NCBI GenBank assembly: GCA_016124645.1
Contig: WGNE01000013.1
Coordinates: 1 to 59,749 of the forward strand
Source: Alphaproteobacteria bacterium
GTDB taxonomy: Bacteria > Pseudomonadota > Alphaproteobacteria > Micavibrionales > UBA2020
Reading direction: 5' to 3'
DNA length: 59,749 bases
Numbering within the stretch: the first letter of the stretch is position 1; every line of letters begins with the position of its first letter. The position numbers and the translations under genes were made by a program. Positions 35,597-43,656 of the stretch are shown piece after piece. A model generated the notes under the pieces. It saw nothing but the letters and a program-made list of their open reading frames with translations. It made no database searches and was not told the origin of the DNA.

Positions 35597-36301
35597 TCAG
35601 GGCTTGCGGAGGGTGATCTTCTTCATCGGCTGCAGGGGCTGGCCGGTGCCGGTCTTCATCTGCCGCGCGGCGCGCGACGCCGCCTTGTCGTTATAGAGCT
35701 GCCGAATGTAGCCCTGCATCTTCTCGCCCGCGAAAAGCCGCGCGGTTTCAAGCGCCGTCACGCCGCCCTCGAAGCGCTCTTCCACATCCGCATCCTTGCG
35801 CGTGGCGAGGAACCTCGCGCCGGACAGGTCGTCGTGGCGGATGGCGGCCTGAAATTCCGCCTGCACGTCCGCATGGCCGAGATATTGCCACATGATCTGC
35901 TGCCCGCGGCCGTCCTGCGCGACATAGGCCATCTCCAGCGCGCCGCGGCCCAGCGGCGTGCGCGCGGCCAGCATCTTTTGCGCGTCCTTTTCCAGCAGCG
36001 CGGTCATGACCGCATGGCGCCGGAACATCGCGCAGAGCATCAGCGGCGTCAGCCCGTCCTTGCCGCCCGCGTGGATATCCGCGCCCAGCTCCATGAGCTT
36101 GAGCGCGGAACGCTCGCGCCCCTGCACCAGCGCGTTGTGCAGCGGGGTGTTGTTGGAGCCGTTGCGGTCGGTCAGCGGAAAACCGCCGCGCACCAGCTTC
36201 TCGATCGCGGCCAAATCCTGCGCGGCGATGGCGTTGGTCATCGCGGTGCCTGTGGCGGTGCCTTCGCGGAACTGGCCGGTATCTTGCGGCGGATTTGTCA
36301 T
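35597..36301 (-). CDS. Ankyrin-repeat protein
   Basis: 234 residues without signal peptide. Three or four ankyrin repeats: 'MTNAIAAQDLAAIEKLVRGG', 'NNTPLHNALVQGRERSALKL', 'DGLTPLMLCAMFRRHAVMTA', then a degenerate one, and a basic C-terminus (MKKITLRKP). Ankyrin repeats mediate protein binding; no catalytic domain is seen. Convergent with the TPR gene (20 bases apart). A second ankyrin protein lies at 55874-56464 with a similar 'AIEKGNLPLVRKLVEEGADI' opening. Confidence 0.8.
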   Translation of the reverse strand: MTNPPQDTGQFREGTATGTAMTNAIAAQDLAAIEKLVRGGFPLTDRNGSNNTPLHNALVQGRERSALKLMELGADIHAGGKDGLTPLMLCAMFRRHAVMTALLEKDAQKMLAARTPLGRGALEMAYVAQDGRGQQIMWQYLGHADVQAEFQAAIRHDDLSGARFLATRKDADVEERFEGGVTALETARLFAGEKMQGYIRQLYNDKAASRAARQMKTGTGQPLQPMKKITLRKP

Positions 36302-36389
36302 TCTTTTTGCCTGCGGCTTGCCGCCCGTCGGGGCGGCGTGAAATAGGGTCCAGACTAATCCCCCTGTAAGACTTTTTCAATATGAAAAA

Positions 36390-36419
36390 CGATTGATTTT
36401 TATTTATTAAAATCAATCG
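36390..36419. repeat. AT-rich 11-bp hairpin in the 36302-36600 gap
   Basis: CGATTGATTTT (36390-36400), loop TATTTATT, AAAATCAATCG (36409-36419), perfect. It lies in the shared upstream region of the divergent ankyrin and 36601 genes, about 25 bases from a TTGACA box. It may be an operator or RNA hairpin. Confidence 0.5.
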
Positions 36420-36444
36420 GATAATTCTACACCCTGGTTATTGT

Positions 36445-36473
36445 TTGACATAACTATAGATAAGGCGTAGGCT
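36445..36473 (+). promoter_or_regulatory. Candidate sigma-70 promoter for the 36601 gene
   Basis: TTGACA (36445-36450), 17 bases, TAGGCT (36468-36473). It implies a leader of about 120 bases that is GC-rich. The rest of the ~300-bp gap shows no gene. Confidence 0.5.
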
Positions 36474-36600
36474 TTTTTATGGCCCCGGTTCCCCCGAATG
36501 GCGGCGTGAAGACCGCACGAGGCAAGGCACAGGCGGGGAACAGGGCCGGACGGCAAGCGGCAAACCCGCGAAAACGAGATGAAATTCAGGGTGTTCGATC

Positions 36601-37830
36601 ATGGCTTTTGACGGCGACAACGACAACAACATCACCCCCCTTCCCCATAATGATTCACTCAACCGCCTCAGCGAGACGCTCAACACGCTGGCCGCGAAAA
36701 AGACGCCCGGCCTGTCGGAAGTCGAGACGGCGCGCAAGACCCTCGCCATGGTCGCCGCGAATTTCAACGGCGCCTCCGCCCCCGCGGTGGAACAGATCAC
36801 CGCCGCCCTGCCCGGCATCAAGGACCACGGCTCGCGCTGGATCAGCACAAAGCTGCTGCGCGACATCGCGCTGAAGGACAAGACGCAGGCCGAGCCCGCG
36901 CTTTTCGCGCTCATCGACATGCAAAGCAAGGAAAAGGACGCGGGCGCGCGCTACATGCTTTCCGGCCTCATCCGCGACATCGGCATCGCCGACCGCACGC
37001 TTTCGATCGCGGCGGCCGCCGCCATTTCGAACGCGATGCGCGGCGAAAAGGACGGCTACGCGCAAAGCGCGTCCAAGCACGCCTTGATGTCGCTGGGCAT
37101 GGCCTATGAATCGGCGGCGCCGATGACGGTCGCCAGCCTCGCCCTCGCGCTCTCCACGGAACAGGAGCCGCTGGACCGCGTGAGCTGGTCGGTCGATCTT
37201 GCCACCTTCGGCGTGAAATACGCCTCGCAGGCGGGCGCGGTCATCGAGGCGCTTTCGAACGCCGCGGAAAAAGAACAGAACGGACAGGCCGCCACGCGCT
37301 ACGGGCGCGACATTTCGGCGGTGGCCCTCGCCCACCAGCAAACGGTGAGCGCGGCGACGAAAGCATTGGCGCAAGCCCTGCAGGACGCGCCCAATACGGA
37401 TACCGCCGCAGGCTACGCCTTCGGCCTGAAACAGATCGGCGACGCGCACCCGATGCCCGTCATCGTCGCGCTCGAAGCGGGGCTGCAGTCCTATGGCGGC
37501 CCATACGCAAGCGACAAGCGGCGCATGGCCATCGGCACGCTGGGCGCGATGGCGGACGCGGGCCAGACGCAGGCCGAGGCCTGCAGCAAGGTCTTGCAGG
37601 ATGCGTTGAAAAAAGAGACCGAACAATACAACCGCCGCATGATCATCCGCGCGCTCGACACCTGCACGCGCAACAAGGCGGATGCCGCGCCGGTCATGAA
37701 ACTTTTGCAGGAAGAGCTGAAGAGCGAGCGCGACCGCGAGACCCGCGAGCTGATGCAGAAATCGCTGCGCAGCCTCGGCGCGCCCGCGCCCAAGTCGAAC
37801 GTCTATCAGATGCAGCCGACCCCGGCGTAA
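36601..37830 (+). CDS. Hypothetical all-helical (HEAT-like) protein
   Basis: 409 residues, unrecognised. No signal or membrane segment. Mostly paired amphipathic helices with repeating spacing ('RWISTKLLRDIALKDKTQAE', 'GARYMLSGLIRDIGIADRTL', 'KHALMSLGMAYESAAPMTVA', 'RMAIGTLGAMADAGQTQAEA'), which suggests an armadillo/HEAT-type solenoid. That fold is inferred from pattern only. Monocistronic, with its own promoter, and convergent with lapA. Confidence 0.6.
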   Translation: MAFDGDNDNNITPLPHNDSLNRLSETLNTLAAKKTPGLSEVETARKTLAMVAANFNGASAPAVEQITAALPGIKDHGSRWISTKLLRDIALKDKTQAEPALFALIDMQSKEKDAGARYMLSGLIRDIGIADRTLSIAAAAAISNAMRGEKDGYAQSASKHALMSLGMAYESAAPMTVASLALALSTEQEPLDRVSWSVDLATFGVKYASQAGAVIEALSNAAEKEQNGQAATRYGRDISAVALAHQQTVSAATKALAQALQDAPNTDTAAGYAFGLKQIGDAHPMPVIVALEAGLQSYGGPYASDKRRMAIGTLGAMADAGQTQAEACSKVLQDALKKETEQYNRRMIIRALDTCTRNKADAAPVMKLLQEELKSERDRETRELMQKSLRSLGAPAPKSNVYQMQPTPA

Positions 37831-37856
37831 AAAACTTTTTCAAAAAGACAGGATGA

Positions 37857-38207
37857 TTATTTCGCGGCGGGCAGCGCCGGGACGGCGGCCTGCTCATCCG
37901 TCTTGCCGGCTTCGTCCTTCTTCGGCGCGGATTTCTCGTGCAGGCTTTCGAGCTCCTTTTCCAGCCGGCTGGCCCTGCGCGTCGCGCGCCAGCCGTTGAA
38001 ACGCATCTTCTGGCTGTGGATCCAGACGAAAAGCGCGCCCAGGAAAAAGCCGCCGCCCAGCATCAAAAGCCCGAAAACACCGGAGGAAAGCGTGAACGTC
38101 CGCTCCAGCGGCCAGAGGCCGAGCGTGACGTCGCCCGTGTTGGACACGACGAAGAGCACGGAAAAAACGGTCAGCGGTATCGTGATGAGGAGGGTGATGT
38201 AAGACAA
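37857..38207 (-). CDS. LapA-domain (DUF1049) membrane protein
   Basis: 116 residues: two membrane helices (about 3-24 and 43-64) around the conserved 'VVSNTGDVTLGLWPLERTF', then a cytoplasmic tail with a short coiled coil (SRLEKELESLHEK) and a Lys/Ala-rich end. This is the LapA/YciS-type architecture; the E. coli LapA works with LapB in controlling lipopolysaccharide synthesis. It lies 20 bases downstream of ihfB, as in many Alphaproteobacteria. Confidence 0.8.
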   Translation of the reverse strand: MSYITLLITIPLTVFSVLFVVSNTGDVTLGLWPLERTFTLSSGVFGLLMLGGGFFLGALFVWIHSQKMRFNGWRATRRASRLEKELESLHEKSAPKKDEAGKTDEQAAVPALPAAK

Positions 38208-38227
38208 GGTTCAGCCCTCTTGAAAGA

Positions 38228-38539
38228 TCAGTCCTTCATGTCGTCTTCGCCGTCGGAGACGAGGCCGTTCAGGCGCTCGTGCATCTTCTTGCCGATCTTG
38301 AAGAAGGGGACGCGCTTGTCCTCGACATAGACGGTTTCGCCGGTGCGCGGGTTGCGGCCCATGCGCGCCTTGCGGTGCTTGACGGAAAAGGCGCCGAAAC
38401 CGCGCAGCTCGACGCGCGAGCCGTTGGACAATGCCTTTGTAATCTCTTCGAAAATCGTGTCCACGATCTGCTCCGCATGGCTCTGGTAGAGATGCGGGTT
38501 GAGTTCGGCGAGTTTCAGGATCAATTCTGATTTTGTCAT
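38228..38539 (-). CDS. ihfB: Integration host factor subunit beta
   Basis: 103-residue HU/IHF-family DNA-bending protein. [16 protein letters not shown] at the start, then '[20 protein letters not shown]', [20 protein letters not shown] and [20 protein letters not shown] at the minor-groove arm, with the Pro that intercalates. IHF bends DNA and commonly assists sigma-54 promoters, so it may serve the two such promoters in this window (inference). Normal length. Confidence 0.95.
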   Translation of the reverse strand: MTKSELILKLAELNPHLYQSHAEQIVDTIFEEITKALSNGSRVELRGFGAFSVKHRKARMGRNPRTGETVYVEDKRVPFFKIGKKMHERLNGLVSDGEDDMKD

Positions 38540-38665
38540 GGCGCCCTTGCGAATCCCTCAAAATGTATGACGTGGCGTGGCCAAAAGAGTGTCTGGAGAT
38601 TCAAGGGTGCCAAGTTTAGCCTTACTCGTCAAGAGAAAAACCTTTGAAATCAAATGAATAAAAGG

Positions 38666-39970
38666 TTAAAGCCGGCCGTCGCGCACAATCCGCGGGGCGG
38701 GGCCGCCCAAACCCATCGCCTGCCGCGCGAAAAACCCTTTTAAAGGGGCTATTTTATCGACCATGCCGATGCCGAGGTCGCGCGCAAGGGCGACGCTGCG
38801 CAGATTATTGGAAAACAATTTATTCAGGATATCCGTGAAACCGGCCATCACATGGGTGTCGAAACGGCGAATCTTCTCATAGTTTTCAAGTGATTCTCCC
38901 GCCCCGACGTCGAGTCCCAGCCGCAGCCCGTCCACGATGCCCTCCGCCAGCACGGCGATGTCGCGCATGCTGAGATTCAGCCCCTGCCCGGCGATGGGGT
39001 GGATGGCATGGGCCGCCTCCGCCATCAGCGCGACGCGCGGGGCGACGTATGATTGCGCGTGCATGAGCGCAAGCGGATAGCCCGCAGGGGTGGAGACGCA
39101 TTCCACGCGGCCAAGGTGCGGGCCGCAAAGCCTTTGCATCTCCGCGTTGAATTTTTCGCGCGGCAGGGAAAGCACGCCCTTCGCATCCTTGCCGTGGATA
39201 GACCAGATGACGGAGGAGCAATGCCGCCCCTGCGCATCGTCCGGCAACGGCAGCACCGCGAAGGGGCCGGCGGGCAGGAAATGCTCCGTCGCCACGTCTT
39301 CATGGTCTTTTTCATGGGCGATGGTGCAGACGATGGCCGTCTGCCCGTAATCGGACTTGCTGACCGGAATGCCCAGCCAGCCGCGCACGGCGGAACCGCG
39401 CCCGTCCGCGCCCACCATCAGCGGGGCGGAAATGCGCCGCCCGTCTTCCAGCACGACGCCCGCGCGGGCGTCGTCCCGGAAAAACTCCTTTATCGTCACG
39501 GGGGCGAGATGGGTGACGGCGTCCTTCAGCTTTTGCGTGTTCTCGAACAGCGCGCGGCGCAGCAGGATGTTTTCGACGTTCCAGCCAAAGGCGGCCGCGC
39601 CATCTTCAAGGCCGCCGTCCTCGCCGACGGAGAAATGCAGGAACAACGGGGACGCGCCGTCCGCTACGCGGATGTCGCGCACAGCGGCGCAATGCGGCGC
39701 AATGGCGTCCCACGCGCCCGCCGCCTGCAGCACGCGGGTGGTGGCGTAGGACAGCGCGGTCGCGCGGCGGTCGAAATTCTGCTCCAACTGGGTAACCGGC
39801 TTGTCGCGGTCGATGACGCAGGTCTTCACCCCCGCGCGGCCCAGCACGCCCGCCAGCGTGAGCCCCGAAAGCCCGCCGCCGATGATGAGCACATCGGCTT
39901 CCACCTCCGCCTGCCCGCGCGTCTTGTGCGCGGCGGGTTTCGTGCGTGTCGTTTTTTTCGTTTTCGCCAT
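38666..39970 (-). CDS. UbiH/UbiF/COQ6-family ubiquinone hydroxylase
   Basis: 434-residue FAD monooxygenase. GxGxxG motif VLIIGGGLSGLTLAGVLGRA (about 27-46), the second FAD motif 'MVGADGRGSAVRGWLGI', and 'AEAAHAIHPIAGQGLNLSMR', the family hallmark region (with Glu where GDAAH has Asp, seen in other alphaproteobacterial members). It hydroxylates the quinone ring during ubiquinone synthesis; which ring position cannot be told. The Lys/Thr-rich first 20 residues are an extension. Monocistronic on the minus strand. Confidence 0.9.
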   Translation of the reverse strand: MAKTKKTTRTKPAAHKTRGQAEVEADVLIIGGGLSGLTLAGVLGRAGVKTCVIDRDKPVTQLEQNFDRRATALSYATTRVLQAAGAWDAIAPHCAAVRDIRVADGASPLFLHFSVGEDGGLEDGAAAFGWNVENILLRRALFENTQKLKDAVTHLAPVTIKEFFRDDARAGVVLEDGRRISAPLMVGADGRGSAVRGWLGIPVSKSDYGQTAIVCTIAHEKDHEDVATEHFLPAGPFAVLPLPDDAQGRHCSSVIWSIHGKDAKGVLSLPREKFNAEMQRLCGPHLGRVECVSTPAGYPLALMHAQSYVAPRVALMAEAAHAIHPIAGQGLNLSMRDIAVLAEGIVDGLRLGLDVGAGESLENYEKIRRFDTHVMAGFTDILNKLFSNNLRSVALARDLGIGMVDKIAPLKGFFARQAMGLGGPAPRIVRDGRL

Positions 39971-40037
39971 GCCTTAAGGAGTAGTCCCCACGAAAGAGAA
40001 AATCAAGCGCCGCGCCGCCCCCTGCGGCAGACGGCCG

Positions 40038-40655
40038 TCAGCGCCGGCCCCGGCCATCGACATGGGGAAAATCCTCCGGCGGGACGGGCAGGCCGCCGAG
40101 CATTCGGCACAGCGGCGCCCAGCCTTCTTCCGCCCGCCATTCGAGGAGACGTCCGGGCAGCGTTTCGCGCCGGACCGCCTCATTATGCCGCGCATAGGCG
40201 TCCATGAGCACCTGCGGGTCGTCCCATGCCGTCGCCGTGCCGGTGAAGCGCTCGGCGAGCCGGACGAGGTCGCGGCCCTCCGTCCAGTCCGGCGCGGCGC
40301 TGGCCCGGATATGCGGCAGGATCATTTCGGTGAAACTTTTCAGCCAGACCTCCGGGCTTTCGCGCAGGGACAGCAGCACCGGCGCGTCCGGGTTCGCCGC
40401 CGCCAGCTCCCGCCAGAACATGGAGGCAGGCCAGTCCACCGCAGCGCAATAGCCCTGCGCCGCGACCGTCGCCCAATCGACGGGACGCCCGCCCAGCGCA
40501 GCGTCCCACGGCGCGCCCAAGGTGAAGGGATGCGTCGATATCGCGCTCATGTGCAGGCAGGGTGCGCCCAGCAGCTTCTGGAACGCGCGGCGCAGCGAAC
40601 TGGTGCCGGTACGCGGCAGGCCCGCGCCGACAACGCGCAGCGACGGCATGGTCAT
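40038..40655 (-). CDS. Sulfotransferase-family protein
   Basis: 205 residues with the PAPS-binding P-loop-like start LRVVGAGLPRTGTSSLRRAF (6-25) and a later 'APVLLSLRESPEVWLKSF', the expected 3'-phosphate loop. This is the short Sulfotransfer_4 type often annotated in Proteobacteria; acceptor unknown. It starts 1 base after the stop of the 41280 gene and has no clear ribosome-binding site of its own, so it is likely translated by coupling. Confidence 0.8.
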   Translation of the reverse strand: MTMPSLRVVGAGLPRTGTSSLRRAFQKLLGAPCLHMSAISTHPFTLGAPWDAALGGRPVDWATVAAQGYCAAVDWPASMFWRELAAANPDAPVLLSLRESPEVWLKSFTEMILPHIRASAAPDWTEGRDLVRLAERFTGTATAWDDPQVLMDAYARHNEAVRRETLPGRLLEWRAEEGWAPLCRMLGGLPVPPEDFPHVDGRGRR

Positions 40656-40656
40656 A

Positions 40657-41280
40657 TCAGTAATTCGGCTTGATTTTCTTGACCGGCAGGTCGGCGGCGA
40701 CGGGTTCGTCGTCGATCATCTCGATCATACCGTTCTCGGTCATGGAAAAGCGCGCGGAAAACAGCGCGTTGCCGTAGAGGACCATCGCGCTGGCCTCGAA
40801 CGCGCCTTCGGGGGTGCGGCCCTCGAACTGCGTGGGGCGCAGCGCGCCCTCGATGACCTTGCGGGTCGAATCATCCAGCTTGCTGGTGTCGAGCGCGGGG
40901 TGGTTGATGTCCTCGACGATGAGGAAGGGGCCTTCGTCGCCGTGGACGAAATAGCAGAAGAAGCGCAGGTAATCGAGGGTGTTTTCCTCGGTCACCTTGA
41001 TGGGATCGGCTTCGTTGGCGTCGTGGATCGGCGCGGAGGAACCGTCGAGCAGGAACATGCGGCCCTGCTTGGCCAGGAACCAGAAAGGCCCGGTGCCCGG
41101 CGGCCAGGCGGTGTCGTTCACGCGCACGAGGCCGATGGTGGTGTAAAAGGGCAGCTGGCACCATTCGGCGGTGCCCGTCGCGGTGGAAGCGTTGTATTTG
41201 CCCTGAATCGGGTTCACCAGCTTCAGGAAAGGCTCCAGCTGGGCGCCCACCACTTTTTGCCAGTTGTACTGCTCGAACAT
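40657..41280 (-). CDS. Hypothetical protein coupled to a sulfotransferase
   Basis: 207 residues; an unnamed but apparently conserved family. Soluble mixed alpha/beta, with 'LPFYTTIGLVRVNDTAWPPG', 'GPFWFLAKQGRMFLLDGSSA', and 'LDYLRFFCYFVHGDEGPFLI'. I recall similar YLRFFCxFV-GEEGPFLIVE sequences in other Alphaproteobacteria without assigned function. ATG at 41280 (MFEQYNW) is used; the in-frame upstream residues come from AT-rich leader DNA with a TTGCAA-N16-TAACAT promoter. Confidence 0.65.
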   Translation of the reverse strand: MFEQYNWQKVVGAQLEPFLKLVNPIQGKYNASTATGTAEWCQLPFYTTIGLVRVNDTAWPPGTGPFWFLAKQGRMFLLDGSSAPIHDANEADPIKVTEENTLDYLRFFCYFVHGDEGPFLIVEDINHPALDTSKLDDSTRKVIEGALRPTQFEGRTPEGAFEASAMVLYGNALFSARFSMTENGMIEMIDDEPVAADLPVKKIKPNY

Positions 41281-41351
41281 TGAATCACACCTTTCCAGAA
41301 GAGTGCCGTAAACCTTTTGTGATGTTACACATCTGGCGGAATATTGCAAGT

Positions 41352-41377
41352 TTTTGAAATAACGCCTGTTTTAGGCG
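41352..41377 (-). terminator. Candidate terminator after argE
   Basis: Minus strand: GCGCCT-AAAAC-AGGCG-type stem (41363-41378) followed by TTATTTC. About 30 bases downstream of the argE stop and upstream of the promoter of the 41280 gene. Confidence 0.5.
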
Positions 41378-41405
41378 CGATTCCCCGCAATTCCGCCGCG
41401 ATTTC

Positions 41406-42575
41406 CTACCCCGCCGTGCGCAGTTTTTCGAGCAGCCGGTCCATGAAATTCTCGCATTTGAGCAGCTGCTCGGACGCCACGAATTCATTGGGCTTGTGCG
41501 CCTGCGCGATGCTGCCCGGCCCGCAGACCACGGTGGGGATGCCCGCGTGCTGGAAAATCCCGGCCTCGGTCGCGAAGCTGACCTTTTCCGTGCCGTTCGC
41601 GCCCGAAAGGGAGAGGACGAGATCGACCATCGGGTTGTCGTTGGCGATGTCGAAGGCCTGCACGCGCGCGGCGGGCTTGAAGGTGAATCCGGTCTTGGGG
41701 TCCACGTCCTTCATGCGCGGCTCCAGCGCCTTGAAGGCGTATTGGCGGATTTCCTCGACGAGGTCGTCGGCGCTCACCTCGGGGATATTGCGGATCTCGA
41801 AGGAGAACTCGCAATGCTGCGGCACGATGTTGAGCGCGGTGCCGCCTTTCATCACCCCGACGTGCAGCGTGGTGAAGGGAGGGTCGAACTGCTTGTTGAA
41901 CGGGCCTTCGCTTTGCATGCGCCGCGCGATGGACTTGATGTGCGCCACCAGCTCCGCGCCGTATTCCACCGCGTTGACCGCATAGGGCGCGAGGGAGGAA
42001 TGGGATTCGCGCCCGTGCACCGTGCAGTCGAAATCGCAAATGCCCTTGTGCCCGGTGATGGGCTTCATCAGCGTGGGCTCGCCCACCACGCAAAGCTTGG
42101 GCTTCACCGGCATCTGCGCCACGTGGTCGGCGAGGCTGTGCGCGCCGAGGCAACCCAGCTCTTCATCATAAGAGAGCGCGAAATGCACGGGGACGGCGAG
42201 CGGCTTTTCGACCATCTTCGGCAGCTTGGACAGAGCGACGGCGATGAAGCCCTTCATGTCGCAGGTGCCGCGCGCATAGAGCAAGCCGTCGTGCTCGCGC
42301 AATGTATAGGGATCGCTTTCCCATTCCTGCCCCTCTGTCGGCACCACGTCGGTATGGCCGGAAAGCACGACGCCCGGTTTGTCCTCGGGCCCGACGATGG
42401 CGTGCAGGTTCGCCTTGTTCTTCGTCTCGTCGTGGATGAGGGTGGATTTGACGCCGTATTCCTCGAGGTAGTTTTGCACCCAATGGATGAGCTCGAGGTT
42501 GCTCTTCACGCTCGTGGTATCGAAGCCCACGAGCTTCGCGAGCATTTCCTGGCTGGAAAGAACCGTTCTTGTCAT
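41406..42575 (-). CDS. argE: Acetylornithine deacetylase (M20 family)
   Basis: 389 residues; di-zinc hydrolase giving ornithine from N-acetylornithine. Metal and catalytic residues are visible: His74/Asp76 in LSGHTDVVPT, Asp106 in RGTCDMKGF, and Glu138/Glu139 in SYDEELGC. A dimerisation domain (about 175-290) follows, with 'GRESHSSLAPYAVNAVEYGA'. Other M20 enzymes can look alike, but overall layout and motifs fit ArgE. No other arginine genes are adjacent. Confidence 0.88.
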   Translation of the reverse strand: MTRTVLSSQEMLAKLVGFDTTSVKSNLELIHWVQNYLEEYGVKSTLIHDETKNKANLHAIVGPEDKPGVVLSGHTDVVPTEGQEWESDPYTLREHDGLLYARGTCDMKGFIAVALSKLPKMVEKPLAVPVHFALSYDEELGCLGAHSLADHVAQMPVKPKLCVVGEPTLMKPITGHKGICDFDCTVHGRESHSSLAPYAVNAVEYGAELVAHIKSIARRMQSEGPFNKQFDPPFTTLHVGVMKGGTALNIVPQHCEFSFEIRNIPEVSADDLVEEIRQYAFKALEPRMKDVDPKTGFTFKPAARVQAFDIANDNPMVDLVLSLSGANGTEKVSFATEAGIFQHAGIPTVVCGPGSIAQAHKPNEFVASEQLLKCENFMDRLLEKLRTAG

Positions 42576-42665
42576 GTGGCGTCACTCTTTTATAGTGTGT
42601 AGGATAACGGGAACAACATCAGCAAAATAGGCCTTTTTCAGGCCTTTTGGAAGGGAATAAACGCG

Positions 42666-43526
42666 CTGGACACGGTCGTCATTTGTCAAAAACCCGAAAG
42701 GCAGTCGGCGCCGCTGGTGCTCGACAGCCCGCACAGCGGCAGCCGCTACCCCGAAGACTTCGGCCATGCCTGCCCGCAGGACTGGCTGCGCGCGACGGAG
42801 GACAGCTATGTCGATGAAATCTTCGCCGCCGCGCCCGCGCTTGGCGCGCCGCTGCTCTGCGCGCAATTCCCGCGCTGCTACATCGACGCCAACCGGGCGG
42901 AGGACGACATCGACCCGAAACTGCTCGACCGGCCGATGCCCCATGCGCGCCCCACCGCGCGCTCGCAGATGGGGGTCGGGCTCATCCGCCGCATCTACAA
43001 ACAAAGCGACCCGCGCCCGATCTACGACCGCCGCCTGACCGCGCGGGAGGTGGAGGGCCGCATCGCGCGCTGCTACCGCCCCTATCACGCCGCGCTCAAA
43101 GCCCTGCTGGACGCCACTTTCGAGGATTTCGGCGCGGTCTTCCACCTCAACTGCCATTCCATGCCGGGCAACAGCGGCACGTGGTCGGCGGACGGGAAAG
43201 GACTGGCCGATATGGTATTGGGCGACCGCGACGGCAGCACCTGCGATGCGGGTTTCACCGCCCATGCCCGCGCCAGCCTCGAAGCCATGGGCTACCGCGT
43301 CGCGGTCAACAATCCCTACAAGGGGGTGGAGATCATCCGCCGCTACGGACGGCCGCGAAAGAATCGGCACAGCCTGCAGCTGGAAATCCACCGCGGGCTC
43401 TATATGGACGAGGCCAGCCGGCTGAAAACGCCGGGCTTTGCGAAGCTGCAAAAAGACATGGGGCAGCTTGTATCCCAACTTATTGACTATACAAGGAAAA
43501 ATTCGCTCGACCTTGCCGCCGACTGA
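42666..43526 (+). CDS. N-formylglutamate amidohydrolase-like enzyme, apparent CTG start
   Basis: 286 residues from a CTG at 42666. Family motifs: LVLDSPHSGSRYPEDFG, 'CYIDANRAEDDIDPKLLDRP', the zinc-region FHLNCHSMPGNSG, and 'LQLEIHRGLYMDE' near the end. These hydrolases remove formyl or related groups in histidine breakdown or act on other N-formyl amides. The first ATG/GTG/TTG codon, GTG at 42717, lies inside the DSPHSG strand and would cut the domain. CTG at 42666 has AAGGGA nine bases upstream and restores the usual lead-in; an in-frame TAG at 42600 limits further extension. ATT at 42681 is an alternative. Confidence 0.8.
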   Translation: MDTVVICQKPERQSAPLVLDSPHSGSRYPEDFGHACPQDWLRATEDSYVDEIFAAAPALGAPLLCAQFPRCYIDANRAEDDIDPKLLDRPMPHARPTARSQMGVGLIRRIYKQSDPRPIYDRRLTAREVEGRIARCYRPYHAALKALLDATFEDFGAVFHLNCHSMPGNSGTWSADGKGLADMVLGDRDGSTCDAGFTAHARASLEAMGYRVAVNNPYKGVEIIRRYGRPRKNRHSLQLEIHRGLYMDEASRLKTPGFAKLQKDMGQLVSQLIDYTRKNSLDLAAD

Positions 43527-43544
43527 GCAATTTTCTTTCACATA

Positions 43545-43589
43545 ACCATATTGACAGAATGCGGATACGGGTGCTAAAAAAAATATGGT
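43545..43589 (+). promoter_or_regulatory. Promoter framed by an inverted repeat, upstream of the 43657 gene
   Basis: TTGACA (43551-43556), 17 bases, CTAAAA (43574-43579). A perfect 8-bp inverted repeat, ACCATATT (43545-43552) and AATATGGT (43582-43589), brackets it so that the left arm overlaps the -35 box. This is the geometry of a repressor operator. Confidence 0.5.
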
Positions 43590-43656
43590 CGTGCAAATAA
43601 TAAAAAAAATGACTTAATCTTCTAATGGAACCCCGACACTTGAGGAGCGTCACACG

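Noticed and set aside
39020-39040. Glu in place of Asp in the GDAAH-like motif of the UbiH-type hydroxylase as a broken active site
   Set aside because: To my knowledge Glu occurs at this place in other alphaproteobacterial members of the family.
42629-42648. AGGCCTTTT repeated twice before the amidohydrolase gene, considered as a terminator
   Set aside because: It is a direct repeat, not a hairpin with a T-run; no function can be supported.
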